Origin: Vicia villosa
Lineage: Eukaryota > Streptophyta > Magnoliopsida > Fabales > Fabaceae
Length of the DNA stretch: 64,000 nucleotides
Assembly: GCF_029867415.1 (NCBI RefSeq)
Contig: NC_081185.1
Span: 117,965,987-118,029,986, forward strand
Reading direction: 5' to 3'
Positions 21,891 through 35,356 of the stretch are shown piece after piece. The translations under genes and the position numbers were made by a program. Each line of letters begins with the position of its first letter. Position 1 is the first letter of the stretch. The notes below the pieces were generated by a model that saw only the letters and a program-made list of their open reading frames with translations, was not told where the DNA came from and did no database searches.

Positions 21891-24800
21891 TCATTGTGGC
21901 TTTGATGGAGTTGGAGATGATGGCGGCTTCAAATCTGGGTACTGCAAACAAAGATAAAAATGATTAAAGAGTTATTGTTTTAACAAAGAATAGGATCCTA
22001 AAAGTTTAAACGAAAGAAAACAGCAAGAAGAAATATCATAAACATAAATGTTCACTGCAGTGTGGTTCCTTTTTATGTTTTTAGGATCATAAGAGTAACT
22101 AATTTTAATAATAAAATTGATCAAATTTAGTGATAATGAATGTTTTACAAAATAATAACAATCATCAAACTTTATTCCACTAAGTGGAATTAACTGCACG
22201 GACCAAACTACGTCATAATGGTTAAACTAAAAACCATGTTTCTATCCAACTAACTTATTGTGTCAGTGTTAATGTTGTCAATCACGGATTGCAAAGAAAT
22301 AGCAGTTTGTTCAAATTCTGCTACACAACACAACAGTGCTATAGTGTCACTATAGCCTCTATTGACAATGTTTTAAACTAAATAGCGTATCATTAAACCT
22401 AGGTTGTTAATCTCAGATAGCGGTGGGTAGCGCTGGACCTCCCAAATGCTATAGCGGCATAGCAGATAGCGGGATGACCGCTATTGTGAGCTTTTAAAAA
22501 TCAAGGTAAATACTTAATATGAAAACATAAATACTAAAATAGATTCCAACAACATACATTAATACTAAAAATAGGTCCCAACAACATACATAATGACTAG
22601 AAAACAGAAGTTGCAACATACATAAACCAAAAGTTGCAACATACATAAACCAAGCATAATGACCCAAATTAGGAATGTACTCAAAATGACTAAATCAAAT
22701 TCTAAACGTAAACAAAATGACTAAATCACATCTATCTCATCTTCACTTCTAAGTTCCACCACATTAATATCATTTTGCTCATCACTTGATTCAATTTCAA
22801 ACAATTCTTCTTCCACCCCTAACTCCTCATCTCCATTAGACACTAATGTAGCAAGTCTATGCCTAGTAAGGGAGAAGGAGAGTGACTATTGATTTGAGTT
22901 GAGAGAGAATGTTAATGACCTAATGTCTCACTTTTAGCTTTTATATTAGTGAAATAAAAGGGAAAAATATAAATTTACCGTTAAAAAAAAATTCAAAATT
23001 ATAGTATTGACCTCATCTTCACAATAGCAGTCTGTAAAGCGCTACAAAACCGCTATTGCGCCGCTATTCCACCGCTACACCTCCACAAATAGCGGCCGCT
23101 ATTTCCGCTATTTCAGATAGCGGTTAGCAGCCAAAAGCGTTGCAGCGAGGTCCTCTACCGCTACGCTACACCGCTATAGCGCGCTATTGACAACCTAGCA
23201 TTAAACAATATCATTAGTTTAAATTCCGCTACACTATAGAATAGCTGTAATTTAACAGCACTGTCAATGAGGGGACTAAGGATGGTTTGGTGGCTGGAGT
23301 GAGAGAGTTAAGGAGTGGAGTGATAAGACGGTCAGTCAAGAGTTCGATCCCTACCCTCGGTATAAAAATTAACAATACTAACATTGACCATTTCACAAAA
23401 TAAAAACTGCCAATGTCCCTCTACCAATGAGTTATAGCACAACTGATGCAGGTGCATCTTCATTTTAAATTTTTGGTTGCTCTCATTTGGTAAATAAGTA
23501 ACTCCAGTACTATCAATCAGAGAGTCAACAACCAAAAGGAACCACATGCCAAAAGGAACGAGCAAAGATGCATCTAGAGATTATTCCTAATAGGATGCTA
23601 TTCAGCTAACCTCTAGGAGCCAGGACAAACTTTAGTAATGTGAGTTTTCTAAGTTATATACTCTGGTCTCTTGTTTTTAATTTTTACATTCCTACAACAG
23701 TAAAGTTCTCATGTCATTCCAATAACCTAACCAAACATGGGAATTGGTCATTTAAAGTCTCATTATCATTCCTTCGTGGCTTCAACCAAACATGCTCTAA
23801 GGTCATGCTCCACAAGGTACAACTAGAGTGCTAAAGAAAGTGAGAGCAAAAGGCAGAGAGAGATGAGAATAACATACATTAGGATACGGAGAATAGGAAA
23901 CTACCGATCCGAGTTTCATTTTCGGATTGGACTCAACAGACCTTTTCACATGACCATTTTCCGTCTCTTGGTTTCCAACTGCAGGGATATCCGAGGATAA
24001 CACACTTTCATTACTACTATCATTTTGCTGAATGGACCCATTTCCATTTGTACTGAGCTCTTGTGGCACTTTAGTCTTCTTTTTCCTTCGATTCATATGC
24101 ACGGGAGGAGGCAAAAGAGTATCCTGTATAGCCTGCAACAACAAAAAAACCCAACATTAGAAATCCACTCCTTCCTTCAAACAAATTTTCACAACCAAAC
24201 ACATGCATTCCCATCATTACCATCCACCCTTGCTGGCCTCTAACTCCACCTTTGATCGCATAGGCCTCTTTGAAACCATTCTTGAACAACAATTCAGCAA
24301 CTTTCAAGGAATTACCGTCGAAACTACCTTACATTCAAAAGAGTAACAAGTTAGAATTTTTCACACTTTTCCACTATATAGTCAAAGAAAATGCAAATTT
24401 CAATTTCATCAAGATACACATTGCTGCAAAACAAGTTTCTTTCTTCTTACCTGTCCAAAATAAACACAACAGTATTCTCAGCATCCTGGAACCTCTCCAA
24501 AACTTTCTTCACAAACCCATCTTCATTCCCCTCCTTAAATTCAACCTGCACCACTTCCTTCTTCAACATCATCAAATTAGGAGACGGAAGAAACTTCACA
24601 TTCTTCCTGTCTCTTATATCCAACAGCTGTGAGTCAGGTTCATCCCGGAGCTTCCTGAAAGCGTCAATAGCTGATACAAATTTATACTTTCTGAAATACT
24701 CTTCTGCTAAAGGGATACCAACGAGGTAAACGAAGCTGCATGCAGCAACGAAAAATGGATATCGGTTGAAGAAATCATCGATGGAGATGAGAATTGATTC

Positions 24801-25073
24801 TATGTTGATTCTGCCTGCGTCTGATTCGAGTAAAGGGGGTTCAGCGGCGAGGGATTGGAGGGGAGTGAAGAGGTTGATTGTAGCGAGGGAAAAGCATGAT
24901 TTTGTGAGGGGGTTTTGGAGGGAGATTGGAGAATGGGGTTTGAGGAATGGAATTTGGGGTTTTTTGTTGGGAGGTGAAATGTGAGGTTGGGGGAAAGATG
25001 CAGAGAAGAGTGAATTAGGGGGCTTTGGGGTGGAGAGTTTTGGATAAGAGAGGAGAAGAGAAAGGGAGTCCAT
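21891..25073 (-). CDS. STR4A: Rhodanese-like domain protein 4A-like, chloroplastic, four exons
   Basis: Exons on the minus strand: 25,073-24,451; 24,323-24,221; 24,132-23,878; 21,941-21,891, all GT-AG with joining phases, giving 343 aa. Residues 1-75 are serine/proline-rich, like a plastid transit peptide. A hydrophobic segment FFVAACSFVYLVGIPLAEEY lies near 106-125. The rhodanese domain follows, with SQLLDIRDRKN, VFILDSFDGN, KVAELLFKNGF and AYAIKGGVRG. The catalytic cysteine position is in the region around ILDSFDGN, so sulfur-transferase activity is unlikely. The C-terminus YPDLKPPSSPTPSKP resembles the proline-rich end of the STR4/TROL group of thylakoid proteins (family knowledge); I do not see TROL's long ITEP-type tail, hence the 4A assignment. 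The last exon is 51 bp and lies 1.9 kb away, across an intron holding a hAT-type element and a SINE-like segment. Confidence 0.82.
22399..23198. mobile_element. hAT-type element in the last intron of the rhodanese gene
   Basis: Ends CTAGGTTGTTAAT and ATTGACAACCTAG form an inverted repeat with one mismatch; perfect CATTAAAC duplications flank it at 22,391-22,398 and 23,199-23,206. Both subterminal regions are packed with GCTATAGCGG / CCGCTATTGCG words. On the minus strand about 22,870-22,725 stays open and reads RLATLVSNGDEELGV and then acidic residues, resembling the extreme C-terminus of a hAT transposase, so this is an internally deleted derivative of an autonomous element. Related GCTATAG words just outside (22,300-22,380, 23,225-23,265) suggest an older relative was hit. 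Confidence 0.85.
23283..23375 (+). repeat. Possible tRNA-derived SINE head
   Basis: GATGGTTTGGTGGCTGGAG resembles a polymerase III A box and GAGTTCGATCCC, 50 bases on, a B box. The spacing fits a tRNA-related SINE promoter. I could not find a poly-A or poly-T tail or target duplication. Confidence 0.4.
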
Positions 25074-25089
25074 TAGAGAAAGGATAAAG

Positions 25090-26258
25090 AGCTTAACATT
25101 ATCATATGTATGTATCTTCTATTCTTCTACATAGCTAGGAATTTATTATTTTTATTTTTATTTTTAAATATATTATTTATATGCATTTTGTTTTATTCTC
25201 CTGTCAAAAAATGGAAAATTTTATTTAAAAAACTAAATTTTTAAATTTTAATATAACAAACTTTTTTATAATAAAATTTTAATATCAAACTAACAAACTA
25301 AATTTTTTAATTTTATTTAAGACACTCTCTTTTATATAATTTATAATAAGTTTTTGTAAAAAATTATTAAGAGATTAAAGATAGTGCATCGTTATTTAAG
25401 ACACACTCTTTTATATAATTTATAATAAATATTTTGGTACAAAATTATTAAGAAATTATATAGTGTACACTGACGGTATAAAATAATTGTACATTTTAAT
25501 CTAATAGATATTTATTAATCTTTCATTGCTTAATTTCCCATAATATAATTTTAAAAATATAAGAAAAATTTGATAGAATATACGTTATTGACCGGTTTAC
25601 AAGTTACATGTATTTTTGTTCTCAACTATTAAGTAATTATTTCACCTCTGTAAAATAATATCAATGGTCAACAGTTAGTATTTTAAACTTTCCTAATTCT
25701 CATAATTCAATTATGTGTAAAAAATAGTAATTAAATTATTAAAAATATGTGAACCTTGAAGTTGGACCTAGGTCTTTATTAATATACTTTTTTATATTAC
25801 ATTTTCTCTACAATATTTTAATGTAGACACTGACTAATCATCTCTTTTGAAGTATAAATTTGTAAAAATTTGTCAATAAATTTAATATCAGAACCATTTT
25901 TTTTTAATTTCCGTAATTTATTCTGTATCTTATATTTTAAGGAATAAAGATAATAATCAGTATGTAGCATGTAGCATGTAATTATAGTGAACATTTTGGT
26001 TTGGGTGAACACAAGGGTCTCAATGGAAATTTGAATTGTAAGAGAGTAGTCTTTTTTTCTATGGTAACTATTAATCATTCATATATTTGGTATACAGGAA
26101 ATGTGTGAGGAAAAGTACTATCTGACAGTAACATGTTCCTTATACAAAATTTCCAATGAAAAACCCAGATCCTTTTTACATTTACAGGAACTAAGCTTCT
26201 GTCCTGTACAATTTGTATGGATTCTATAACTATAAACCGGATTTGAAATTCATGCATA
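25090..26258. other. AT-rich spacer between rhodanese and ZIP4 genes
   Basis: The left end is the rhodanese promoter side and the right end the ZIP4 3' UTR. A near-duplicated phrase (GACACTCTCTTTTATATAATT near 25,321 and GACACACTCTTTTATATAATT near 25,400) is the only structure noted. No coding frame is supported. Confidence 0.5.
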
Positions 26259-29200
26259 TCAAAGCTTTTTCTCTAATTTGCTAAGGACATCTTCCATGCA
26301 TGCTTTGTAAACTTCCATACCTGGAACATGTTTTGCAATGTCGAAGCCAACATTCATCCATTTCTTCCCCATTTCAATCTGACCCAACCTCACTGGCACT
26401 GCTGCTCGGTTCCATGCAGTCATGGCAAGCCACTTTCCTTCTTCAATTGGATATTCACCTTCCTTCAAACCAACCATTATCCTATAGGCTTGCTTATACA
26501 TGCTATATACAAGATCATCATCTTTATCACCCTTGTGAATGCTTGCAATGGCTATAAGCTTGCGAACAACTAGAGCAACGTTTGGATAATCTGGAGCAGG
26601 AGATGAAAGGAAAGATGAGAGACACTCATTTAGAGCAAAGGTGGCTACTTCGTGATTCGACAATGGTCCCTGTGAGGCATGTAAACCTATCTGAAGAAGG
26701 TGCTGAGGCTTGCAAGCCTTTGAGCTCGCAAAACTTTTCACTGTGAAGAGTTGAGATCCTAAGTCATTTAGCCTTCCTTGTACATCATAAGCACAGAACG
26801 TGTGTATGAAGAAAAGGTCAGGTGCAATGGTATTCAATTGGCTATCATTAACATAGTTCCCAGCTGAAATTAACTTTAGCATCTGCATCCACATAAGATA
26901 GGAGCAAAAATTAATATTCAACAAGATTCACAGTTTTAATATAACCTAACAAATTAACAACAAATAACTTTTGATAGTAAAATACAAATTAATTTATCCA
27001 TCAAGAAAAATTGACCCATTTGAAAAAGACTAATGTATCAGGTACCATGTAATGAAGAAAACAACATTTCCGTACCTGCCCAGCTCTATCTAGTAAAGTT
27101 AGAGCTTGTTTGACTTCGGTTTCTGACATAGCAGCCTTCCTCTGAAATTCTAAAGCTATCATTGATGACACGGAAAGCACTAATGATTTACAAATCATGA
27201 CATTGTTCTCATCATCAGACCCTTTAACTAGAGCATAAAAATTTGATGCAAGTATTAAAAACTCAGCAGACAATTCATAGTTCTTATCCTGTCCTGTTTT
27301 TGTACCATAATTCCATGAAGTCACAGCAAACCAATTTAGCTCACGTCTTCCAACCTCCTCTTTTCCAAAGAAGCAATCAGAACCAAGTTCGGATGCTCGT
27401 GTATGGGCATGTTTTAAGGTTTTAAGAACTTTCTGTTCATTATCCGGTTCTTGAGATAGAACAGTGACCAAGGTGCGCATAACTGTTACTTCTGTTGTTG
27501 GCATGGACTTTCCTGAAGCATAGAAGTTTAGCATTGTTGATAGAGAGGCAACAGCAACTGGTCGAGCACTGCAAGCAACAGCTTCATGGGCTGAAAGTGA
27601 GAGAAAATCTGGTTGAAAGTCAAGGCACATGGTCATTGCTTCAATTTGAGTAATAGCACCTTGGTTGTCTTTCTTTTGGAGATAAATTTTGTACTGAATT
27701 TAAAAAAGTGAAAAGTTAATATAAGTTCTGTCATTCGAGTTATTAACACTATTCTAATTAGAAGCAAGTGAGCTTAGTCATAAGTAGTAACCAACTTAAA
27801 ACATTGATTAGGAAATCATGTAAAGTGTCTCATAAGATCCAAAACTATCTGTAAAATATTGTGAATTTGTCAGCTGTTTTAAGCCAAGCCACCTATATTT
27901 ATGTATACATTTGACATAGATACAGAAGAACCAATACATGCGGAGAGATAGAGAAGTGGGTACCTTAAGAAAAGCACAGACAACGTTGGGCTCAAGCTGC
28001 AAAGATGGAAAAAGAAGAATAAATTTTCTTATTTGAGTAAAAGTTACTGCATCAAATTCAAAAGTCTAATTTTCAACAATACCTTCTCAGCCTCATCGAT
28101 GTATTCTTTGGCACGATCCAGCTGCAAGAGACCAAGGTGGCAGAGACACAAAACTCTATAGCCCTTGGCTCTAAGTATTCTGTTTTCTGTGTCATGTGGA
28201 ATATATAGCATTGATTTTTCAAAAAGTTCTGCACTGGTCAGATAATCTTTTGACTGAAAATTGTCAGCACCACTGAAAATCACAGAGAAATATTGAGAGA
28301 TCAGTGATATCACTTGAAAGAACTTCAAAGGTATTGCCCAATCATATGAAATGCAAATATTCATCTAGCAAATTGTAAGCCCTTCCAACATATTTCTGAT
28401 GCAGTGCTCTAAAGGATGTCATTTCTAGGAGTCATTAAAAAAAGATACACTGAAAGCAGTTGATAAAGACAAGAGCAAAACATAACTCAGTCTCTTATGC
28501 AGCTGTAGTTGTCCAGAATCTATTTGAAAGCCACAGAAAAGGTCAACCTAGATGACTTAAAATGTACCAAGAGAATGAATGTAGATGGAAGTTACTGCTT
28601 GAATAGATAAAAACTGTAGTTTCGGGAGTATTGCAGTAGTATATGTATTGCATACTAGAACTGCATAGACATACTTATGGAAAAACTCGATTCTACAGTT
28701 TTTGCTGAATTTTGAAGGTTAACTTTTTGCAATGGAGCTAGGATTCACCTAGATAACTCTCACCTAATTTTATTGGTTACTTATTAGAATGTGATTTGAA
28801 TTGTATCTTTCTGTTTTACTTGACATTAATTCAGAACATGTTCTGAAGCTGTGAGATGAAAACCCCAAAAAGGAAGCTTATATAGCCAATGTTGTACCCA
28901 CTATATATGTATGTATATTCAAACACAATAACATTCTTACATCATATTCAATGAACAAAGAAATGAACAGCAATTAGCTTATATCGAATTTCCTCTTAGA
29001 TCAGTTCAACTTCAACCGAGAAAGCTATGTAGCAATTTCATAACTTCAAAATCTTTTGGAACATTCAATCACACTCTTAGTACATATTATGAAAACATTT
29101 AGAATGACAAAACATTAACATAACAAATCCAAGGAGTTCACACACCCTACAGTGTCATCATCATGCAAAGGGCACAAAACAATCACATACTACATTCAAA

Positions 29201-30607
29201 TTTATACAGCCATGCAGCTGGCAGAAGAAACAGGTTAAGATGAACCAAAGAGTTAAAATATTGTCCATACCAATTCCACAGAACAGCATGCATTGCCGTT
29301 CTATCCTTAGCAGCTTCCTTTTCTGCAAAAAGCGCCACCACCCTTTCATCAGACACAAGCTCAGCAACAACTTTAGCCCTTACTTTACCCCCTTCACCAC
29401 TGCCACCGAGCACCCTACTCGCTACTCTTACCGCAGCACCGGCACTGACATGACACCTCCCTAATAGCCCCAAAAACACCCCTTTCGCCGTCTCCGCTCC
29501 AGCTGTCCCAGCAGAACTAAAATAAGCCTCCACAGAAGACACCCAAACACCTTCTGGAATCCCTCTGTCAATCACCATTCCCCTCAATTCCTTCTCCGCC
29601 TCATTGTGCCTCCCTAACCCTAACCAGGCCTTCATCGCCAAAACTGAAAGGCTTGGATGATCATCACCACCTTCAGCAGAATCTCTCAAAACCTTCACAC
29701 ACTTAATCACACTCTCGAATTCATCCTTTTGCAAATGGATCGCAGCAATGAACCTCAAAACCTTCCACCTTAACCCCCTGATTTCCACCTTCTCTTCCCT
29801 TGTTCTCGATGCACCGTATCCCTTCTCACAATTCTCCAACGCCTCGTTCATCAGTTTCAGCGCCTCGCTCAAATCACGATTCTCCGTGTCCTCGTTGTTT
29901 TTCGATAGTGAACATTTCCCAAACGCCATGAATTGCTTCGCAAGCTCCATGTAGTCCTCGCACGAACCAGAGTGCATGCTCTTGCTTCGGTTCAGCAGCG
30001 CCACCGCGAGGTTCGGGTCACGAACCTCCCACGCAGTTCGGGACCGCGCGAGGTTCAAATCCAGCAACAGTTTCCGTTCACCGGAGTCAGTTATCGAAGC
30101 GATATCGAGCTTCGAGATCAGATCGGTGGCTCGCTCATAGCATTTGGCAGCAAGATCAAACTTCCGGAGGTTGTGCCACAACAAGCCGGTCTTGTAGTAG
30201 AACGAAGCCGACTTGATCGCCGGAGAGGGAATACCGGTAACATCGCTGGCGATTGAGAGGAGGTCGGCTGTCAAATGTCGGAGTTCCGCCTGTTTTTCGC
30301 CGGTGGAGGTTGTGGTGGATGATGAAGAGCGGACAGTGGCGGTGTTGGAGATGTCGACACAGACGTTCCAGAGACGGTAGCTGAGTTTCCAAATCTGAAG
30401 CTTCAACGAGTTGGAAAGTGGAGCGAGTTGACTCAGGTGAGTCAGGCATTGCCGGAGATTAACGGCGGCTGAGTCAGGTGGAAGTTTGTTGGCGGAGTCG
30501 GTTTCAATTTGCTTGACTATTGACTCGATTTGGGAGAGAAAGTGCTGATCGTCTCCTTCTCCGTGGACTGTTCGGATCTCCGGCGAGGATATCTCAGCAA
30601 TTCTCAT
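26259..30607 (-). CDS. ZIP4: ZIP4/SPO22 meiotic TPR protein, five exons
   Basis: Exons on the minus strand: 30,607-29,271; 28,272-28,083; 27,996-27,964; 27,693-27,076; 26,882-26,259. All junctions are GT-AG and phases join without a stop, giving 933 aa, close to the length I recall for Arabidopsis ZIP4. The ATG begins [20 protein letters not shown]. Exon 2 gives [19 protein letters not shown] and [19 protein letters not shown], a typical TPR-like helical repeat of the Spo22/ZIP4 domain; the exon 4-5 region continues in the same style ([33 protein letters not shown]). In plants the protein acts in meiotic nuclei as part of the ZMM group that promotes class I crossovers (family knowledge). The first intron (about 1 kb) shows nothing notable. 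Transcription should be meiotic, but no control site was identified. Confidence 0.93.
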
Positions 30608-30764
30608 AACTCTGGCGGGAATTTTGAAAAAACTGGTTTTCTTTTTTACCTTTTGGGCATTTTCTTTTATTTAATGGTTTATTTTTGTTTCAGTTTTGTT
30701 TGTCCACTACTATTTCCCTCTGGATTATAAACAAAAATAAAATAATTCTCACATCTATTAAGGG

Positions 30765-31085
30765 TGTGTTTGAATTGGCGGTTAACAAAATTGATTAAAT
30801 TAAAATTGAGTTTGAAATAATTGACTTTAACACAGTTGACTTTAATAGAATTGATTTATATTTGGATACATTTATGTAAATGTGAGTTGAACAATATATT
30901 TCAGTATAAAAATCATCCTGGAGGTAGAAGCTACAAATTCTAGCTACAAGTAAAATCAATTATGAAGTTATAGTCAATTCTACTTTTGATAAAACAAACA
31001 TCTGAAAATCATCCAGAATCAATTCTACACTTTTAAAATTGATTCTAATTCTTCCAAAAGTCAATCCAAACATGTTACAAGTAGT
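30765..31085. mobile_element. Possible MITE upstream of ZIP4
   Basis: The left end GGGTGTGTTTGAATTG and the reverse complement of the right end, AACATGTTTGGATTGACTTTTGG, are imperfect inverted repeats, with further TTGACTTT/AAAGTCAA words inside. No clear target duplication was found. It lies about 160 bp beyond the ZIP4 start codon side, so it could sit in the promoter. Confidence 0.4.
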
Positions 31086-33563
31086 TAGTTAATCGCAATA
31101 AATATTATTGATTTTATAAAAAATATTCCTAAAACCTAAATTCTATTTTGATATATAAATACATTATAAACAAAAATAATATTACTAATTTCATTAAAAA
31201 AATATCTTTGAATACATCAAACTTTAGAAAAAAGATTCATTCATATTCATACCAAAACACTTCAACTTTGATGTCAGATTTTCCATCTGAGTCACATGAT
31301 CATGAATTAGTTAAAATCATTCAAACTTTTTTGTCGTCAACGCACTCATCAAATTTTCCATAATAGATTCGTCAATAATGTCAGAGTGACGGTACTCTTT
31401 TATATTTTTCATTGATTCCATAGCGTTTTTTGTTGTAGGCATAATATTTTCAATCATTGTCATTCTCATAAAGTTTAAGGACATCGTGCTGGACATTTCT
31501 CAAATCTCAAATATAAACCTTTCGTCTTTTATTTGTCCTCTGTAATGGTTGTCAGCTTCTTATCCTTTAATCATGTACTCCATCTAAGTTCATTTTTGGG
31601 TAACCTAAATACATTTCAATAAACTATGGTGATGCTAAATAAATATATTTTAATACTAAATAATCATACTTGTTGTGTATGTCAATAGATATTTTAATTT
31701 TATTAATAATAAATTGTACTTGCTAAAAGTACACTATGTGACAACCCCTATTTATTAAGGGATGTCAGAGGCTTTTAGAGTTTGTTACGAGGTTTTGGAG
31801 CTAATTCATGTAGGGATGTGAGAAGCTATATATGTAGCATTAGTATAATGAGATTGGATATCCTCTCAATCATAGGGTTGGGATAATTATAGGAGTTTTG
31901 GGACAAAGATCTCGAACTCCCAGGAAGTAGCAAACACTTCCAAGAGAGCGTGGAAATGGGGCTAGTAATCCCCTATTATTTAGAGAACGTAGTTACTTTC
32001 TCTTTGACTCCCTCATTCGCACTGTTATGGACTTGGGACACGTCACTTCCCATGTTCTCACACTTCGAGCGAGTTATCTAGAAAGTGGGAAGCCTATTTA
32101 AAGAATGGATGTCACATCCAATAAACATGTTGTTAGATCCATGATTTTATGGTTGACATGATTTTTACTAAAACATGGTTCTTACCTGATGTTGAGCTAG
32201 ATATTTTAACATCTTGGCCAACTGTCATGACAGATTCTGTTGTCATGAGTTTTGACAGATGTTCTGCTAGATGTTGTGACATATTATACCAGTACATATT
32301 GGTTTTTAATCCTTGAAGATTTGATTGAAAAATATGATATTCTTCAAGATTCTAGTTCTTATACAGGCGCATGCAATCAAGGAGTTTTTAAGGACAATGC
32401 AGATTTGATTCTGTTTCATAAAAAGGATCCTTGAGACTTTTTTAGGAAACTTAAATTTGATTTGATTTTATTTGTTCCTATTTTGTGTGAAGATCTTGCA
32501 GTTGATTGAATAGGAGAAGATTATATTCGTTTCAAGAAGTCCAAGCTCATTCTACAAGAGTCTATAAAAAGAGACTTGTTAAACCTAATATAGCAAGAAT
32601 TCACAAAAAGGGAAACCATGGGTGCAAATAAGGGTTTAGGTTTTGAGAATCTTTTAAGTGTTTTGTTTGTATGTCACTCATGCATCTTTTAATGCATTGA
32701 GGTTGACTGATTGTTACTTGATTGTATATCAAGTTATTATTTTCACTCTCGAAGTTATTATCAAGTACTCATGATTTGTAAGATAAGACAGACATGTCTG
32801 CACTTGTTGAAGTATACATTGTGACCATGAAGTCAATGAAAATCCATAACTCGGCCTAGCCAGCTAAGTCTTGTGGAGGAAATTGTTTTGGATTAAGCCA
32901 GAATTAATTTCTGAGAAATCTCGACACCTAAATCTTAGGAAGCAAAGCGGACTAGAAAATGGACATGCCCTAAAGGCATGTTTGAGTAGAGCCTGCCAGT
33001 CCCCTAAAGTCTGTGGAATGACAATAATTTATAAGATTATATGAAACATATCCCTTGAGATAGTTGCCTCGGGAAGAAATGATCACTCCCTAAAAATACA
33101 TATGATCAGGGCTAATCAATCTCTATGAATTGTCAGATGACAAAATCTACGAGATGCCTAACATTTTTTCTTAGAGACAATTGTCTCAAGAAAGATTTTA
33201 AGATCTATAAATACACTATTATAAACAATAAACTTCGTACTCACGATCTCTAATAAATTGATCGTCAAAATATTTGCAAGTATATTTTCACTGCCGATTT
33301 CAACCGACAACATTTACCATCGAAGAATTCATCATTATCATCATCACCATCACAACCATTTAAAGTCTACCCGAATCACCCATTACAGTAGAAGTCTTCT
33401 CTTCTTAAATTCTATGAGAATCAAATACTCGATTTTTTTTAAGAAGCAACTATTTCCCTCGCACCACTCTATATGCCTACTCTATATAGAGTTATCAACC
33501 GTGTCTTTTGTATAATAGTTAATTTTTCATTAATGAACATCTCCCCGGTCTTTAAGGCATTTA
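31086..33563. other. Intergenic DNA with LTR-like sequence, no gene
   Basis: From about 31,740 the sequence is less AT-rich and looks like retrotransposon LTR material. At 32,131 TGTTAGATCC could be an LTR start, with a TATA-like TCTATAAAAAGAG near 32,571; another TATA-like CTATAAATACAC lies near 33,217. I could not find matching ends, a primer site or target duplications, so boundaries are open. Confidence 0.35.
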
Positions 33564-33780
33564 GGGCCTGTTTGAAAGGCTTTTTAAAAACTCTATTTTA
33601 GTTTTTGAAAATTTAAAAACTAAAAACTTGTTTGAATATAATATTTTACAAATGTGTTTTTAAAAACTCTTCACAATTTTTCAGTTTTTAAAAGCAAAAA
33701 ACTGAAATGGCTAAATTGTGTTTTGATTTTTACTTTTCAGTTTTTAAAAACTAAAAACAAAAACTATTTCAAACAGACCC
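33564..33780. mobile_element. Tourist-like (PIF/Harbinger) MITE
   Basis: Starts GGGCCTGTTTGAAA and ends TTTCAAACAGACCC, an inverted repeat with one mismatch in 14, flanked by TTA at 33,561-33,563 and 33,781-33,783, the 3-bp duplication of PIF/Harbinger elements. The inside is full of TTTTTAAAAACT words in both orientations. No coding capacity in 217 bp. Confidence 0.85.
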
Positions 33781-33783
33781 TTA

Positions 33784-35356
33784 GTATTTGATAACTAGTT
33801 TTAGACTTTCTTCCTTATCATTTGTCAAACTAAAAAGCACTTTCATTTATTCTTTTTAGAAAGTGACAATTTGTAATTAATGTGCGGCGTTAAAAGTAAC
33901 ACCGAAACTGTATTTTTCAAGAAAGAGAAAAGGACACACGACACGACAAATTTCATTTTGGGACCAAATAGGTAAATTGACCCCTTCTTTATTAAAAAAA
34001 AGTTGAAAGTAAATCTTTTTAAAAGACCAAAAAGATATAAATAAAAAATAAAGTTAATTTGTCCATTTAAATTACGTATCCATAAAAACAATCTTTAAAT
34101 ATTTTCAGGAAATATTAAATTGTGCTAAAAATATAATACAAGATTAAAAAGTGAATACATGTCAACAGATTTTTAGATTTATTGTTACTATCTGAAATGA
34201 AATTATGAATCACTTTTTAGAATATTGTATATAAATTTTTAGATTTTTAGATTTATCGTTACAATATTGTATATAAATTTTTATTGATTATCACTTTATC
34301 TTTAAATAAAAAAGGAACATAAAAAGAATAAAATTTATAAAAAGGATAAAATTTATGTGATTTTTACTATTTTTCAAAAAAAAAAAATCAAATATACTTA
34401 AATATCATTTAGTGAGTGAAAATAGAAAAAATTTACTTACATGTAAGAGAAAATTATAAATTTGTCATATTTTTATTAAAAATTAGTAAGAAGTATACCT
34501 AAAAAATTTTACCTAAATTTTGTCCTTTAAAAATCGTGCATTGCTTATATTTTATTTTTTTAACTATTGTTCTAACACAAACACTATTTAGAGTTTATTA
34601 AATGTATTATTAGAGTACTAATTAATATATGACTGCTTTTTCAATATAAAAATAATATTTTTTATTTTATTTTTAAATACATTAGAGAAATTTCTCAATA
34701 ATATAAATTTGGCCTTGGATATTAAAAAGTATATTTTATTAGTCATGGTTAATACTTGATAAATTTATTGATGATAGCTGATTTCGGAAAGTTAATAAAT
34801 TAAATTTATAATATTTAATAAAGTTAACAAAAAGTATTAGCTTATAGTATAGAAAATATAAAGATATTTTTGAATTAAAATAACTAAAATAAAGTTGAGA
34901 TAAAAACTACAAGTTAAAAGTTATTTGAAATAGTTTATAAAAAAATTCGTGAATTAATAATATGCAAAATATAAATTGCATGCTATAAACTTAAAAATTG
35001 GTTTTGTCAAATTAGTCTAAAGTTCAAATATTAGACAAACATAAAATATCATTAATACTATAGTTATTGATACTAGCTTTTCATATTACCAAAATATTTT
35101 CAGTATTTTATTTAATAAGAAGTTTTCTCTTTTTGTTTAGTGAAGTTATTTTTGTTTTAATGGATTTTTTTATATTTTAATTTTAAACCTTTAAATGGAG
35201 GTCTCATTCCTCGATTCAAAACGTCCTGAAAATGAAATGTGTATTAACAGACTCTCTCTAAGTTTTCATTTTCACTTTCTCTCACTAGTTCTTATAGTCA
35301 AATGCTTTTGTGAGGAAAGATCTTTTATGAGTGAGTTGTTCTTGTAATTCTGGATG
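33784..35356. other. Very AT-rich spacer, nothing recognised
   Basis: Long A/T stretches with no supported coding frame. A phrase ATATAAATTTTTAGATTTTTAGATTTAT with local repetition occurs near 34,165-34,280. No element ends identified. Confidence 0.45.

Noticed and set aside
29240..30449. Several frames of 60-107 codons overlapping ZIP4 exon 1 on both strands
   Set aside because: Shadows of the long GC-richer ZIP4 exon.
32131..33540. A complete solo LTR starting at TGTTAGATCC
   Set aside because: TATA-like motifs are present but no matching CA end with a target duplication could be found.
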